From DASQEH01 sp038237745 (GTDB lineage: Bacteria > Actinomycetota > Actinomycetes > Propionibacteriales > Nocardioidaceae): a DNA stretch of 64,000 nucleotides. Shown piece after piece: positions 35,159-43,259 of this stretch. The translations under genes were made by a program, and so were the position numbers. Below the pieces are notes generated by a model. That model made no database searches. It worked only from the letters and a program-made list of their open reading frames with translations, and had not been told where the DNA came from. Each line of letters opens with the position of its first letter. The first letter of the stretch is position 1. Location: positions 1-64,000 of the forward strand of contig JBBRYJ010000009.1 of NCBI GenBank assembly GCA_038237745.1, given 5' to 3'.

Positions 35159-35985
35159 ACCCGCTCCCGGGTGGCGAGCCCGAGTCCCACGGCGTCGGTG
35201 ATCGGGTCCTCGACGCCGCAGCACCCGAACGACACGAAGCTCTTCCGGACGGCACTGACGTCGTCGGAGGACCAGACGCGCACCACGGAGGCGACGGCCT
35301 CCGCGTCTCGCCCCGCGAGCACTGACTCCAGCCCGTCCACATCCAACCCGGCCTGCGCACCCTGCGCGGCCGCCAGCAGGTTCAGGAAGCCATGGTGCTC
35401 GAACCCCGTCGCTGCGCTGGTATGACGAACTGCCCGATGCAGTCCGGCCGTGAACTTCAGCGGCACTCCCCGGGCGACCGCCGAGGAGATGACTCCGGCG
35501 ACCACCTCCTCCGACGGAAAGGCCTCGGCGGACGTCCCACCGGTCCTTACCTTGGCGATGACGTTCGCTCCGCCTGCCCTGGCGGTGGCGATCCGGTCCA
35601 GCGTCAGGTCGCGCAAGCGAGGTTCTGCCACCTGGACTATCTCCAGCGCCACCTGCTTCCCGTCACCGGGCGCCTCCATGTACCTGTCGGCGACCGTCTC
35701 GTAGCCGGCTATCGTCACCGCACCACCAGCGCCCCGGGGAGGGCGGGTCGCCGCCAGGATGACGACACGCAGCTCTGGCGAACCCAGTGCCTGGTGGGCA
35801 TCCCGGAACTCCTCCCAGCGCTCGTCGTGCACCAGAAGGGGCCCGACGATGTGGGCGTACCAGCTGGAGCGATGGCGCAGGTGCTCGCGGATCGCCGTCT
35901 CCGCCGACGCGTTGCCTGGCGGGAACATCGCGGCATCGTCGACCAGGCCGTCGAGCAGAAGACGGGGTACGGCGAGCGTCGACAC
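35155..35985 (-). CDS. Conserved protein of unknown function in the homogentisate module
   Basis: A 276-residue protein. Regular alternation of strands and helices (RVVILAATRP, AGGANVIAKVRTGG, VPLKFTAGLHRAVRH, HHGFLNLLAAAQGAQAG) suggests an alpha/beta barrel. KVRTGG and KFTAGLHRAV are candidate active-site segments with a Lys and His. No enzyme family was recognised. It begins at GTG 35985 without a leader, overlaps fahA by ATGA, and faces hmgA, so a role in homogentisate degradation is likely by context. The missing maleylacetoacetate isomerase step of the pathway is one possible function, but nothing in the sequence proves it. Confidence 0.8.
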   Translation of the reverse strand: MSTLAVPRLLLDGLVDDAAMFPPGNASAETAIREHLRHRSSWYAHIVGPLLVHDERWEEFRDAHQALGSPELRVVILAATRPPRGAGGAVTIAGYETVADRYMEAPGDGKQVALEIVQVAEPRLRDLTLDRIATARAGGANVIAKVRTGGTSAEAFPSEEVVAGVISSAVARGVPLKFTAGLHRAVRHTSAATGFEHHGFLNLLAAAQGAQAGLDVDGLESVLAGRDAEAVASVVRVWSSDDVSAVRKSFVSFGCCGVEDPITDAVGLGLATRERV

Positions 35986-35991
35986 GCCGAT

Positions 35992-35997
35992 ACGCTA
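35992..35997 (-). promoter_or_regulatory. -10 box of the leaderless unknown-fahA transcript
   Basis: TAGCGT on the minus strand (plus ACGCTA) ends six bases before the GTG start of the unknown gene, the spacing of a leaderless promoter. The 75-bp gap to hmgA must hold both divergent promoters. Confidence 0.6.
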
Positions 35998-36060
35998 CTG
36001 CAAGCGTGACGTCGTCGACCGCACGCGAAGGTCCGATACCAGGGCAGGAGGGATGCCGTC

Positions 36061-37302
36061 GTGTCCTACTACCGGTCGGTGGGGTCAGTACCTCCGAAGC
36101 GCCATACCCAGCATCGAGTCGACGGGGGTGCCCTCGCCTTCGAGGAGCTGATGGGGGAAGAAGGCTTCTCCTCCGACTCCTCGCTCCTCTACCACCGCAA
36201 TCTCCCGTCGCGAATCGTCGGCGCCGTCCCGTGGCGGCTGGGCGGGACGGCCACTACGCCGAACTCCCCGTTGCGACCCCTGCACCTGCGTCTACATGCG
36301 CTGTTCGACTCCGTGGACACCTCAGATATCGACGTCGTCACCGGCAGACGGCTCGTGCTGGGCAACGGCGACGTCCGGATCTCGTATGTGGTGGCGCAGG
36401 CCGTCTCGCCGCTCTACCGCAACGGCATCGGCGACGAGTGCCTCTTCGTCGAGCGTGGCGCTGCTCGCGTCGAGACCGTCTTCGGGTCGTTCGAGGTCGG
36501 CGCCGGCGACTACCTCGTGGTACCGCGGGCCACGACGCACCGCTGGCTCCCGCTCCCCGCTGCAGAGCCGCTCAGCGTCTACTGCATTGAGGCCAACTCT
36601 CACATCACGCCTCCGAAGCGGTACCTCTCCCGCTTCGGCCAGCTTCTCGAGCATGCTCCGTACTGCGAGCGCGACCTCAGAGGCCCTGCCGGCCCGATGC
36701 TCGCTGACGAACTCGGGCTCGACTCGTCCGCGGTAACCGAGGTGCACATCAAGCACCGCGGCGACGGTCCAGGCGGCGTCGTAGGCACGGTGTACACGTA
36801 TCCCTTCCACCCTTTCGACGTGGTGGGGTGGGACGGGTGCCTCTATCCCTACGCCTTCAACGTCTCCGACTTCGAGCCGATCACGGGCAGGGTGCACCAG
36901 CCGCCGCCGGTTCACCAGGTGTTCGAGGCCGGCAACTTCGTGATCTGCAACTTCGTCCCTCGCAAGGTCGACTACCACCCATTGTCGATACCGGTTCCCT
37001 ACTACCACTCGAACGTCGACAGCGACGAGATCATGTTCTATGTAGCCGGAGACTACGAGGCACGTAAGGGCTCGGGTATCGCGAAAGGCTCCGTGACGGT
37101 CCATCCCGGTGGCCACGCGCATGGTCCACAGGCAGGAGCGTACGAGCGCAGCATCGGAGTCGAGTACTTCGACGAACTCGCTGTCATGGTCGACACGTTC
37201 CGACCCCTCGACCTAGGTGAGGCCGGGCTGGCGAGCGACGACCATGCCTACGCCTGGTCGTGGGACAAGGGCGCCGAGACGGAGCCGGACGGGGCGGGCT
37301 GA
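36061..37302 (+). CDS. hmgA: Homogentisate 1,2-dioxygenase
   Basis: A 413-residue cupin dioxygenase opening the homogentisate ring to maleylacetoacetate. YYHSNVDSDEIMFYVAGDY contains the Fe-binding His and Glu, and VTVHPGGHAHGPQAGAYE the second Fe-binding His. PPPVHQVFEAGNFVICNFVPRKVDYHPLSIPVPYYH is the core of the family. It is somewhat shorter than proteobacterial HmgA (about 430-445 residues), as usual for the actinobacterial branch. GGAGGG lies eight bases before GTG 36061. It works with the divergent fahA operon. Confidence 0.94.
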   Translation: MSYYRSVGSVPPKRHTQHRVDGGALAFEELMGEEGFSSDSSLLYHRNLPSRIVGAVPWRLGGTATTPNSPLRPLHLRLHALFDSVDTSDIDVVTGRRLVLGNGDVRISYVVAQAVSPLYRNGIGDECLFVERGAARVETVFGSFEVGAGDYLVVPRATTHRWLPLPAAEPLSVYCIEANSHITPPKRYLSRFGQLLEHAPYCERDLRGPAGPMLADELGLDSSAVTEVHIKHRGDGPGGVVGTVYTYPFHPFDVVGWDGCLYPYAFNVSDFEPITGRVHQPPPVHQVFEAGNFVICNFVPRKVDYHPLSIPVPYYHSNVDSDEIMFYVAGDYEARKGSGIAKGSVTVHPGGHAHGPQAGAYERSIGVEYFDELAVMVDTFRPLDLGEAGLASDDHAYAWSWDKGAETEPDGAG

Positions 37303-37439
37303 GCACGCCAGTGGGTGCCACCTCGTTCCTGTGTGTGCACGCGGCCGGCGCCACGAGCGGCAGCGGGATCTGAGCGGCTCGACGTACTAAAGTCGCGGTG
37401 GACGCCGAGGGACGGCGGAATGACCGAGCGGAGTGCTGT

Positions 37440-38042
37440 GTGTCCGAGCAGCCGATCGTCGTCACCGACCGCATCCTCACCCTGCCCAACATTCTGAGCA
37501 TCGCTCGGCTGTTCGGCGTACCGCTCTTCTTGTGGCTGGTCCTCGTACCCGAGGCGGACGGCTGGGCCCTGGTCGTGCTGCTGGTGTCTGGGTTCACCGA
37601 CTGGCTCGACGGGACCCTGGCCCGGACGCTCAACCAGGCCTCGCAGCTGGGGCAGATACTCGACCCCGTCGCGGACCGCCTCTACATCCTCGCGGTCGTG
37701 ATAGGTCTGGCGCTGCGCGGGATCATCCCCTGGTGGCTTGCCGTCGGACTGCCGATGCGCGACATCCTGCTCTTCTCGCTGATCCCGTTCCTGCGAACCC
37801 GGGGCTACAGCGCGCTTCCCGTCCACTTCCTCGGGAAGGCCGCGACCGCGAACCTGCTCTACGCCTTCCCGCTGCTCCTTCTCGGTGACGGTCACGGAAC
37901 ACTCGAGACCCTCGCCAACGTCTTCGGCTGGGCGTTCGCCATCTGGGGCACCGGACTCTACTGGTGGGCGGGGGTCCTCTACGCGTACCAGGTCTTCCAG
38001 CTTCTGCGCCGGCTTCCGCGTGGCCCCGCCCAGGCCTCATGA
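37440..38042 (+). CDS. CDP-alcohol phosphatidyltransferase
   Basis: A 200-residue membrane enzyme transferring phosphatidate from CDP-diacylglycerol to an alcohol. The family motif D-x2-DG-x2-AR-x8-G-x3-D-x3-D is complete in DWLDGTLARTLNQASQLGQILDPVADR. LPNILSIARLFGVPLFLWLVL is the first membrane helix, with about five more. In size and motif it resembles PgsA/cardiolipin-synthase types; the acceptor alcohol is not certain. The GTG at 37440 follows GGAG; an earlier in-frame GTG at 37398 has no such site. First gene of a tightly coupled run with the DUF881 and small basic protein genes (ATGA overlap). Confidence 0.9.
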   Translation: MSEQPIVVTDRILTLPNILSIARLFGVPLFLWLVLVPEADGWALVVLLVSGFTDWLDGTLARTLNQASQLGQILDPVADRLYILAVVIGLALRGIIPWWLAVGLPMRDILLFSLIPFLRTRGYSALPVHFLGKAATANLLYAFPLLLLGDGHGTLETLANVFGWAFAIWGTGLYWWAGVLYAYQVFQLLRRLPRGPAQAS

Positions 38043-38884
38043 CGCTCGAGCCGTCCCAGTCGCCGGCCGGCGGACCAACGACTCGGCCGTATGACGACCT
38101 TCTCACGCAGATTCTGGCCGGCGCTGTCGACCAGGACTACGTCGTGGCCGCACAGCGCCGTGGCGACGGAGGGGAACGCAGCGGAGGCACGCCGGCATTC
38201 GTCGTCGTGGTCGCGCTGTTCGGAATACTGCTGGGGGTGTCCGCACTCAAAGCCGACCAGGACCGCCCGGTGCAGGCTGCCGAACGAGCGCAGCTCGTCG
38301 ACCAGATCCATAGTCGTCAAGCCCGCCTGGACGCCATGCACAACTCCCTCACGACACTGCAGGACGACGTGACCAGGCGTCAAGCGGTCCTCAGCTCCAC
38401 GCTTGCGGACGAGGCATCCCTTGGCGATCGGCTCAGTGCCCTGGCGGTGGGCGCAGGTACCGTGGCGGTGACCGGCCCGGGGGTATCCGTCACGGTGGAC
38501 GACGCACCGGACTCAGGTTCGGTGCCAGACGGGGTGATCCGCGACAGTGACCTCCAGCTTCTCGTGAACGGCCTCTGGGAGGCCGGCGCAGAGGGTGTGG
38601 CGATCGACGGGCACCGGGTCACGAGTCTCACCTCGATCAGGTATGCGGGGCGGGCGATCACCGTCGACTACCGCTCGCTGACGCCGCCCTACGTCGTCGA
38701 CGCCATCGGTAACCCCGACACCCTCCCCGGCAGGCTGCTCCAGAGTGACGGAGGCAAGGTGTGGGTGGAACTCCACACCAACCTCGGCATCCGTTTCGAC
38801 ATCGAGACCTCTCAGTCGTTGACCCTTCCCGCCTACCCGAACCACCGCCTTATCCATGCACGGGTGATGGGCGGCCGCCCATGA
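38039..38884 (+). CDS. DUF881 family membrane-anchored protein (first of two)
   Basis: A 281-residue protein: cytoplasmic N-terminus of about 50 residues, one membrane segment (AFVVVVALFGILLGVSALKA), a coiled-coil region (about residues 85-130) and the extracytoplasmic DUF881 domain (VAVTGPGVSVTVDDAP, DSDLQLLVNGLWEAGAEGVAIDGHRV, PPYVVDAIGNPDTL). The domain resembles the YlxX/YlxW proteins encoded near division genes in Gram-positives. Start and stop overlap neighbours in ATGA. Function is not established; conserved position beside garA/ftsR suggests a cell-envelope or division role. Confidence 0.87.
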   Translation: MTLEPSQSPAGGPTTRPYDDLLTQILAGAVDQDYVVAAQRRGDGGERSGGTPAFVVVVALFGILLGVSALKADQDRPVQAAERAQLVDQIHSRQARLDAMHNSLTTLQDDVTRRQAVLSSTLADEASLGDRLSALAVGAGTVAVTGPGVSVTVDDAPDSGSVPDGVIRDSDLQLLVNGLWEAGAEGVAIDGHRVTSLTSIRYAGRAITVDYRSLTPPYVVDAIGNPDTLPGRLLQSDGGKVWVELHTNLGIRFDIETSQSLTLPAYPNHRLIHARVMGGRP

Positions 38885-39213
38885 TCGCCGTGTTCGGCCT
38901 CATCGTGGGGGTCCTCGCGGGCATCTTCCTCGAACCCACCGTGCCGGAGGCTCTGCAGCCCTACCTGCCGATCGCGGTCGTTGCCGCACTCGACGCCGTG
39001 TTCGGGGGGCTGAGGGCATACCTGGACGGGATCTTCGACGACAAGGTCTTCGTGGTCTCGTTCGTGTCGAATGTGTTGATCGCTGGTCTCATCGTGTACC
39101 TCGGCGACCAGCTCGGTGTCGGTGGTCAGCTGTCGACGGGAGTCATCGTCGTCCTGGGAATTCGGATCTTCTCCAACGTGGCCGCCATCCGCCGACACGT
39201 CTTCCACGCATGA
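38881..39213 (+). CDS. sbp: Small basic protein (DUF1290 family) membrane protein
   Basis: A 110-residue protein of three or four membrane helices: MIAVFGLIVGVLAGIFLEPTVPEALQPYLPIAVVAALDAVFGGLRAYLDG, then DDKVFVVSFVSNVLIAGLIVYLGDQLGVG. This is the conserved small basic protein encoded between the two DUF881 genes in actinobacteria and near ftsZ in Bacillus. FxDxVFxxSFxxN is the family's diagnostic region. The ATG overlaps the previous stop (ATGA). Confidence 0.9.
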   Translation: MIAVFGLIVGVLAGIFLEPTVPEALQPYLPIAVVAALDAVFGGLRAYLDGIFDDKVFVVSFVSNVLIAGLIVYLGDQLGVGGQLSTGVIVVLGIRIFSNVAAIRRHVFHA

Positions 39214-39226
39214 GGCCGGTGACGCC

Positions 39227-39991
39227 GTGACCACAGACAAGCCTGGCCCCGACGGCGCAACACCGTCGGGCACATCGAGACGCCGCACGCTCCGCTCCCT
39301 GGTGCACGGCCGCCCCGGACGCGCGCAGATCGTGGTGGCTGCGCTGTTGGCAGCCCTCGGATTCGCGGCCGTGGTGCAGGTACGGCTCACCAGGACCGAC
39401 GACTCCTTCAGCGGAGCGCAGCGAAGCGACCTCGTCGCGCTGCTCGACTCGCTGTCCGGTGCCGTCGACCGCGCACAGCAGCAGATCGACGATCTCCAGC
39501 AAACGCGTAGCGACCTCCTCACCAGCTCTGAACGGCGTCGGGCCGCCCTCGTCGAGGCGCGGAGCCAGCTGGGCGTCCTGCAGATCCTGACCGGGACCGT
39601 CGCGGCGGTCGGGCCTGGTGTCACGGTCACCATCGACGATCCCGGCAACGCCCTCACCGCCCCGAGCCTTCTCAACGGGCTGGACGAGCTCCGCGACGCC
39701 GGCGCGGAGGCCATCGAGATCAACAACACGCTTCGAGTGGTCGCCTCGACATCGCTCACCGACGTCGACGGGGCCGTGATGTCGGGCTCGACCGTGCTTT
39801 ATCCCCCCTACGTCATCGACGTCATCGGGTCCTCCCATACGCTCGCGGAGGCTGTCATGTTCCCTGGCGGTCTGGCCGACGAGGTCGAGCAGGTCGGTGG
39901 GCACGTCGCGGTCCACGAGGCGGGCGAGGTCGAGATCAGCTCGTTGCACACGCTCACCGCGGCTGAGTACTCTCAGCCCACGAATCGGTGA
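39227..39991 (+). CDS. DUF881 family membrane-anchored protein (second of two)
   Basis: A 254-residue protein with a basic N-terminus, one membrane helix (IVVAALLAALGFAAVVQV, about residues 35-52), a coiled coil (LLDSLSGAVDRAQQQIDDLQQTRSDLLTSSERRRAALVEARSQL) and the DUF881 domain (VAAVGPGVTVTIDDPG, LLNGLDELRDAGAEAIEINN, PPYVIDVIGSSHTLAEAV). The GTG at 39227 is 13 bases after the sbp stop. Together with the first copy it sandwiches the small basic protein, an arrangement conserved in actinobacteria. Confidence 0.88.
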   Translation: MTTDKPGPDGATPSGTSRRRTLRSLVHGRPGRAQIVVAALLAALGFAAVVQVRLTRTDDSFSGAQRSDLVALLDSLSGAVDRAQQQIDDLQQTRSDLLTSSERRRAALVEARSQLGVLQILTGTVAAVGPGVTVTIDDPGNALTAPSLLNGLDELRDAGAEAIEINNTLRVVASTSLTDVDGAVMSGSTVLYPPYVIDVIGSSHTLAEAVMFPGGLADEVEQVGGHVAVHEAGEVEISSLHTLTAAEYSQPTNR

Positions 39992-40010
39992 CCCCGGACA
40001 GGAGTGGCGC

Positions 40011-40394
40011 GTGAACCCCGACGACGTGTTGTACACCGCAGAGCACGAGTGGGTCAGAGAGCTCGAGGGCGGCATGGTCCGTGTCGGGATCACGGACTTC
40101 GCCCAAGACGCCCTCGGCGACATCGTGTACGTGCAGCTGCCGGACGTCGGGGACGAGGTCACCGCGGGAGCCCCGATGGGGGAGCTCGAGTCCACGAAGA
40201 GCGTCAGCGACCTGTTCGCCCCGGTCACCGGCACGGTCAGCGCCTGCAACGACGCGTTGGAGTCCACGCCCGAGCTGTGCAACACCGACCCCTACGGAGA
40301 CGGGTGGGTCGTGGAGATCGAGACCACGGACCCTAGCCAGAAGGCCGACCTGCTCAGCGCTGCGGACTACGAGGCCACGGTAGCCTCGCCGTAG
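40011..40394 (+). CDS. gcvH: Glycine cleavage system H protein
   Basis: A 127-residue lipoyl carrier that shuttles the aminomethyl group between P, T and L proteins of the glycine cleavage complex. The lipoylated lysine is Lys63 in GELESTKSVSDLFAPVTGTV, within the classical ESTK motif. YTAEHEWV and GITDFAQDALGDIVYVQLP are typical. GGAG lies six bases before the GTG. gcvP follows five genes downstream behind a glycine riboswitch; gcvT is not in the window. Confidence 0.96.
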   Translation: MNPDDVLYTAEHEWVRELEGGMVRVGITDFAQDALGDIVYVQLPDVGDEVTAGAPMGELESTKSVSDLFAPVTGTVSACNDALESTPELCNTDPYGDGWVVEIETTDPSQKADLLSAADYEATVASP

Positions 40395-40448
40395 GGGGGA
40401 TCTCTCTCGGAGCCGGACAGCGCGACGCGATCGTACGAGGAGGATTCG

Positions 40449-40949
40449 ATGCCATTCTGCACCGAGTGTGGGCACCAGAACCCGGACAACGCACGCTTCT
40501 GCGCACAGTGCGGACACCGCCTGGCGACGGCTGAGCGTCCGGTCGACTCGACGTCGACGCTGAGCTTCGGAGGCCCCGATCGGTCTGAGGTCGAGGGCGA
40601 GGGTCGATTCTCGGCCGCGGAGGAGTCTGCCATCGAGGCTCTGCCGAGCGGTAGCGCGCTCCTGATCGTCCAGCGCGGACCCAGCGCGGGGAGCCGCTTC
40701 CTCCTCGACACCAACGAGGTGTCCGCCGGACGCCATCCCGACAGTGAGATCTTCCTCGACGACGTCACCGTCAGTCGCCGCCACGCAGTCTTTCGTCGTA
40801 CGTCGGACGGCTACCTCGTGGCAGACGTAGGCAGCCTCAACGGCACCTACGTCAATCGGGACCGCATCGACGAGGTGCTGCTGTCGAACAGCGACGAGGT
40901 GCAGATCGGCAAGTACCGCCTGGTCTACTTCAGCAGCACCCAGGCATAG
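40449..40949 (+). CDS. garA: GarA-like FHA protein with N-terminal zinc ribbon
   Basis: A 166-residue protein. Residues 1-25 carry two Cys pairs (CTECGHQNPDNARFCAQCG), a zinc-ribbon pattern. The C-terminal FHA domain includes LLIVQRGPSAGSRFLLDTNEVSAGRHPDSEIFLDD, VTVSRRHAVFRR and VGSLNGTYVNRDRIDEVLL, nearly identical to mycobacterial GarA, which binds and controls 2-oxoglutarate dehydrogenase and glutamate enzymes when unphosphorylated. The usual ETTSVF phospho-switch is replaced by DSTSTLSF, which still offers Ser/Thr targets. GGAGGA precedes the ATG. The zinc ribbon is absent from the mycobacterial protein. Confidence 0.9.
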   Translation: MPFCTECGHQNPDNARFCAQCGHRLATAERPVDSTSTLSFGGPDRSEVEGEGRFSAAEESAIEALPSGSALLIVQRGPSAGSRFLLDTNEVSAGRHPDSEIFLDDVTVSRRHAVFRRTSDGYLVADVGSLNGTYVNRDRIDEVLLSNSDEVQIGKYRLVYFSSTQA

Positions 40950-40953
40950 TCGA

Positions 40954-41697
40954 ATGTCAGTGACCGCGCCGGCCACGGGTGGGCGGGGCCGGATGAGCAT
41001 AGGCCAGGTCCTTCGGGAGCTGCGCGGCGAGTTCCCGGACGTGACCATCTCCAAGATCCGGTTCCTCGAGGCCGAAGGCCTCATCGAGCCTGAGCGGGCC
41101 ACCTCGGGGTACCGCAAGTTCTCAGCACCGGACTTGGAGCGGCTGCGTTACATCCTCGCCGCCCAGCGCGACCACTACCTGCCCCTCAGGGTGATCGGAC
41201 AGCACCTCGAGGCGATGGAGCGAGGACTCGAACCGCCGGTGGACGGCGGGCCGCCTCGCGTTCCCGGCTCTGCCAACGCCGCCCCGCAGACCGGCGAGGT
41301 CACGTACGAAGGGCAGGATGTGACCCGCGAGCTGCGTATCTCGGCCGACGAGCTCGTGGAGAGCTCGGGGCTGACACATGAACAGCTCGCCGAGCTGAGA
41401 AGCTTCGGACTCGTGTCGCCCCGAACGGGGACCGAGTACTTCGACGCCGAGGCCCTGGTCGTCGCGAGGACCGCCTCCCGGTTCGCGGACTACGGGCTGG
41501 AGCCCCGCCACCTCCGCGTCTTCAAGTCGGCCGCGGATCGTCAGGTCGGGCTGGTCGAGCAGGTCGTCAGGCCCATGGCTCGCCAGCTTGACGACACGTC
41601 GCGGGGACGGGTTGCTGAGATGTTGGCCGACCTGACCACGTTGTCGCTGCGGCTGCATACCGCGCTGGTTCGCGGCGGCCTCCGCGACGCCGGCTGA
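40954..41697 (+). CDS. ftsR: FtsR-type MerR-family regulator
   Basis: A 247-residue MerR-family protein. MSIGQVLRELRGEFPDVTISKIRFLEAEGLIEPERATSGYRKFSAPDLERLRYILAAQRDHYLPLRVIGQHLEAM is the DNA-binding domain and matches the actinobacterial FtsR/Rv1828 group, which activates ftsZ expression. A C-terminal helical domain (LAELRSFGLVSP... ASRFADYGLEPRHLRVFKSAADRQVGLVEQVV) follows. It begins four bases after the garA stop. Conserved order garA-ftsR-nuclease-merR supports the name. Confidence 0.88.
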   Translation: MSVTAPATGGRGRMSIGQVLRELRGEFPDVTISKIRFLEAEGLIEPERATSGYRKFSAPDLERLRYILAAQRDHYLPLRVIGQHLEAMERGLEPPVDGGPPRVPGSANAAPQTGEVTYEGQDVTRELRISADELVESSGLTHEQLAELRSFGLVSPRTGTEYFDAEALVVARTASRFADYGLEPRHLRVFKSAADRQVGLVEQVVRPMARQLDDTSRGRVAEMLADLTTLSLRLHTALVRGGLRDAG

Positions 41698-41762
41698 CAG
41701 GGTCCTCGACCCCCCGTTTCGCCAACCCACGTCGAGGATGGTTCGGTGTCGCGCGAGCGGAG

Positions 41763-41768
41763 TAGGCT
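41763..41768 (+). promoter_or_regulatory. -10 box of a leaderless transcript for the nuclease-family gene
   Basis: TAGGCT (TANNNT) ends six bases before GTG 41775, and no Shine-Dalgarno sequence is present. The spacing suggests that the second of two adjacent GTG codons (41772, 41775) is the true start. Confidence 0.5.
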
Positions 41769-41774
41769 GACGTG

Positions 41775-42278
41775 GTGCGCGAGGTCGATGTCATCGGGGT
41801 CCGGGTCGAAATGCCGTCCAACCAGCCGATCGTGTTGCTGCGTGAATCTTCGGGAGAGAGGTACCTCCCGATCTGGGTCGGCGCAGTGGAGGCTACGGCC
41901 ATCGCCTTCGCCCAGCAGGGAGTGGTACCTCCTCGGCCCCTGACGCACGACCTGCTGAAAGACGTCCTCGAAGCCACCGGGCACGTCCTCACCGAGGTAC
42001 AGATCACCGAGGTGCGTGAAGGCGTCTTTTACGCAACGCTCGTGCTCGGCGGCGGCGTCGAGGTCAGCGCACGCCCGTCGGACTCGATCGCGCTGGCGCT
42101 TCGGACCGGGTCGCGCATCGTGTGCAGTGACGAGGTGCTCGACGAGGCTGGGCTGGCCGTGCCGGACGACCAGGAGGAAGAGGTTGAGAAGTTCCGTGAG
42201 TTTCTCGACCAGATCAACCCCGAGGACTTCGACCCGACGTCGGAGTTCGGCGAGCGCGACGACCCGCAGTCGAGCTGA
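41775..42278 (+). CDS. Bifunctional nuclease family protein (DUF151)
   Basis: A 167-residue protein: VIGVRVEMPSNQPIVLLRESSGERYLPIWVGAVEATAIAFAQQGVVPPRPLTHDLLKDVL, then VFYATLVLGGGVEVSARPSDSIALALRTGSRIVCSDEVL. The PIWVG...EAxAI, RPLTHDLL and ARPSDxIALA motifs define the DUF151/BFN family. A plant member has nuclease activity; the bacterial role is unclear. The acidic C-terminal tail is typical of actinobacterial members. Third in the conserved garA-ftsR block. Confidence 0.9.
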   Translation: MREVDVIGVRVEMPSNQPIVLLRESSGERYLPIWVGAVEATAIAFAQQGVVPPRPLTHDLLKDVLEATGHVLTEVQITEVREGVFYATLVLGGGVEVSARPSDSIALALRTGSRIVCSDEVLDEAGLAVPDDQEEEVEKFREFLDQINPEDFDPTSEFGERDDPQSS

Positions 42279-42459
42279 GAAGTCTGACCCTCACTGTCTA
42301 CCTGAGAGTTCCGACACGCAAGACTTGAAGATGTCGGCGTCATTGACGGAGGTGCGCTTGACCCGTACGGTCGACAAGACAGCGAGTTCCCCCGTTGTAA
42401 CTCCACGTCTGGAGCCGAGGCGGCTTTGCCGCCGGGGAACGCCGACAGAGGAGATCCTT

Positions 42460-43065
<606 letters not shown>

Positions 43066-43088
43066 TCTTCACCGGCGGATCTCGCTGG

Positions 43089-43094
43089 TAGGGT
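43089..43094 (+). promoter_or_regulatory. -10 box of the riboswitch-gcvP transcript
   Basis: TAGGGT fits TANNNT and lies about 20 bases upstream of the glycine aptamer, so transcription would start near 43101, just before the riboswitch. A weak TTCACC is about 15 bases further up. Confidence 0.5.
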
Positions 43095-43110
43095 GACTAA
43101 CGCCGCTACA

Positions 43111-43215
43111 GTCGCTCGGGAGAGCCCGACCAGCCATCGGCGCCGAAGGGGCAAATCCTCCCCGGAACCTCTCAGGCCAACGGACCGCGCGAACCCGGCA
43201 CTCTGGAGCGAGCTG
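43111..43215 (+). ncRNA. Glycine riboswitch (single aptamer)
   Basis: The conserved blocks of a glycine aptamer appear in order: CGGGAGAG (43117-43124), GCCGAAGGGGCAAA (43142-43155), CTCTCAGGCCAACGGACCG (about 43170-43188) and ACTCTGGAG (43200-43208). Only one aptamer is visible. It lies in the leader of gcvP, so glycine binding should turn on glycine breakdown. A hairpin that buries the gcvP ribosome site follows. Confidence 0.93.
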
Positions 43216-43225
43216 CGACAGAGGG

Positions 43226-43259
43226 GGAGGCTCGACACTTCGTCCGAAGAGGAGCCTCC
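43226..43259 (+). promoter_or_regulatory. Shine-Dalgarno-sequestering hairpin of the glycine riboswitch
   Basis: GGAGGCTC (43226-43233) and GAGCCTCC (43252-43259) form a perfect 8-bp stem ending directly at the gcvP ATG. The ribosome site AAGAGGAG (43247-43254) overlaps the right arm, so the stem would block translation unless the upstream aptamer changes the fold. No T-run follows, so translational control is more likely than termination. Confidence 0.7.

Noticed and set aside
43209..43259. Second glycine aptamer downstream of the first
   Set aside because: The conserved GCCGAAGG...CTCAGG blocks are absent; the segment is better explained by the ribosome-site hairpin.
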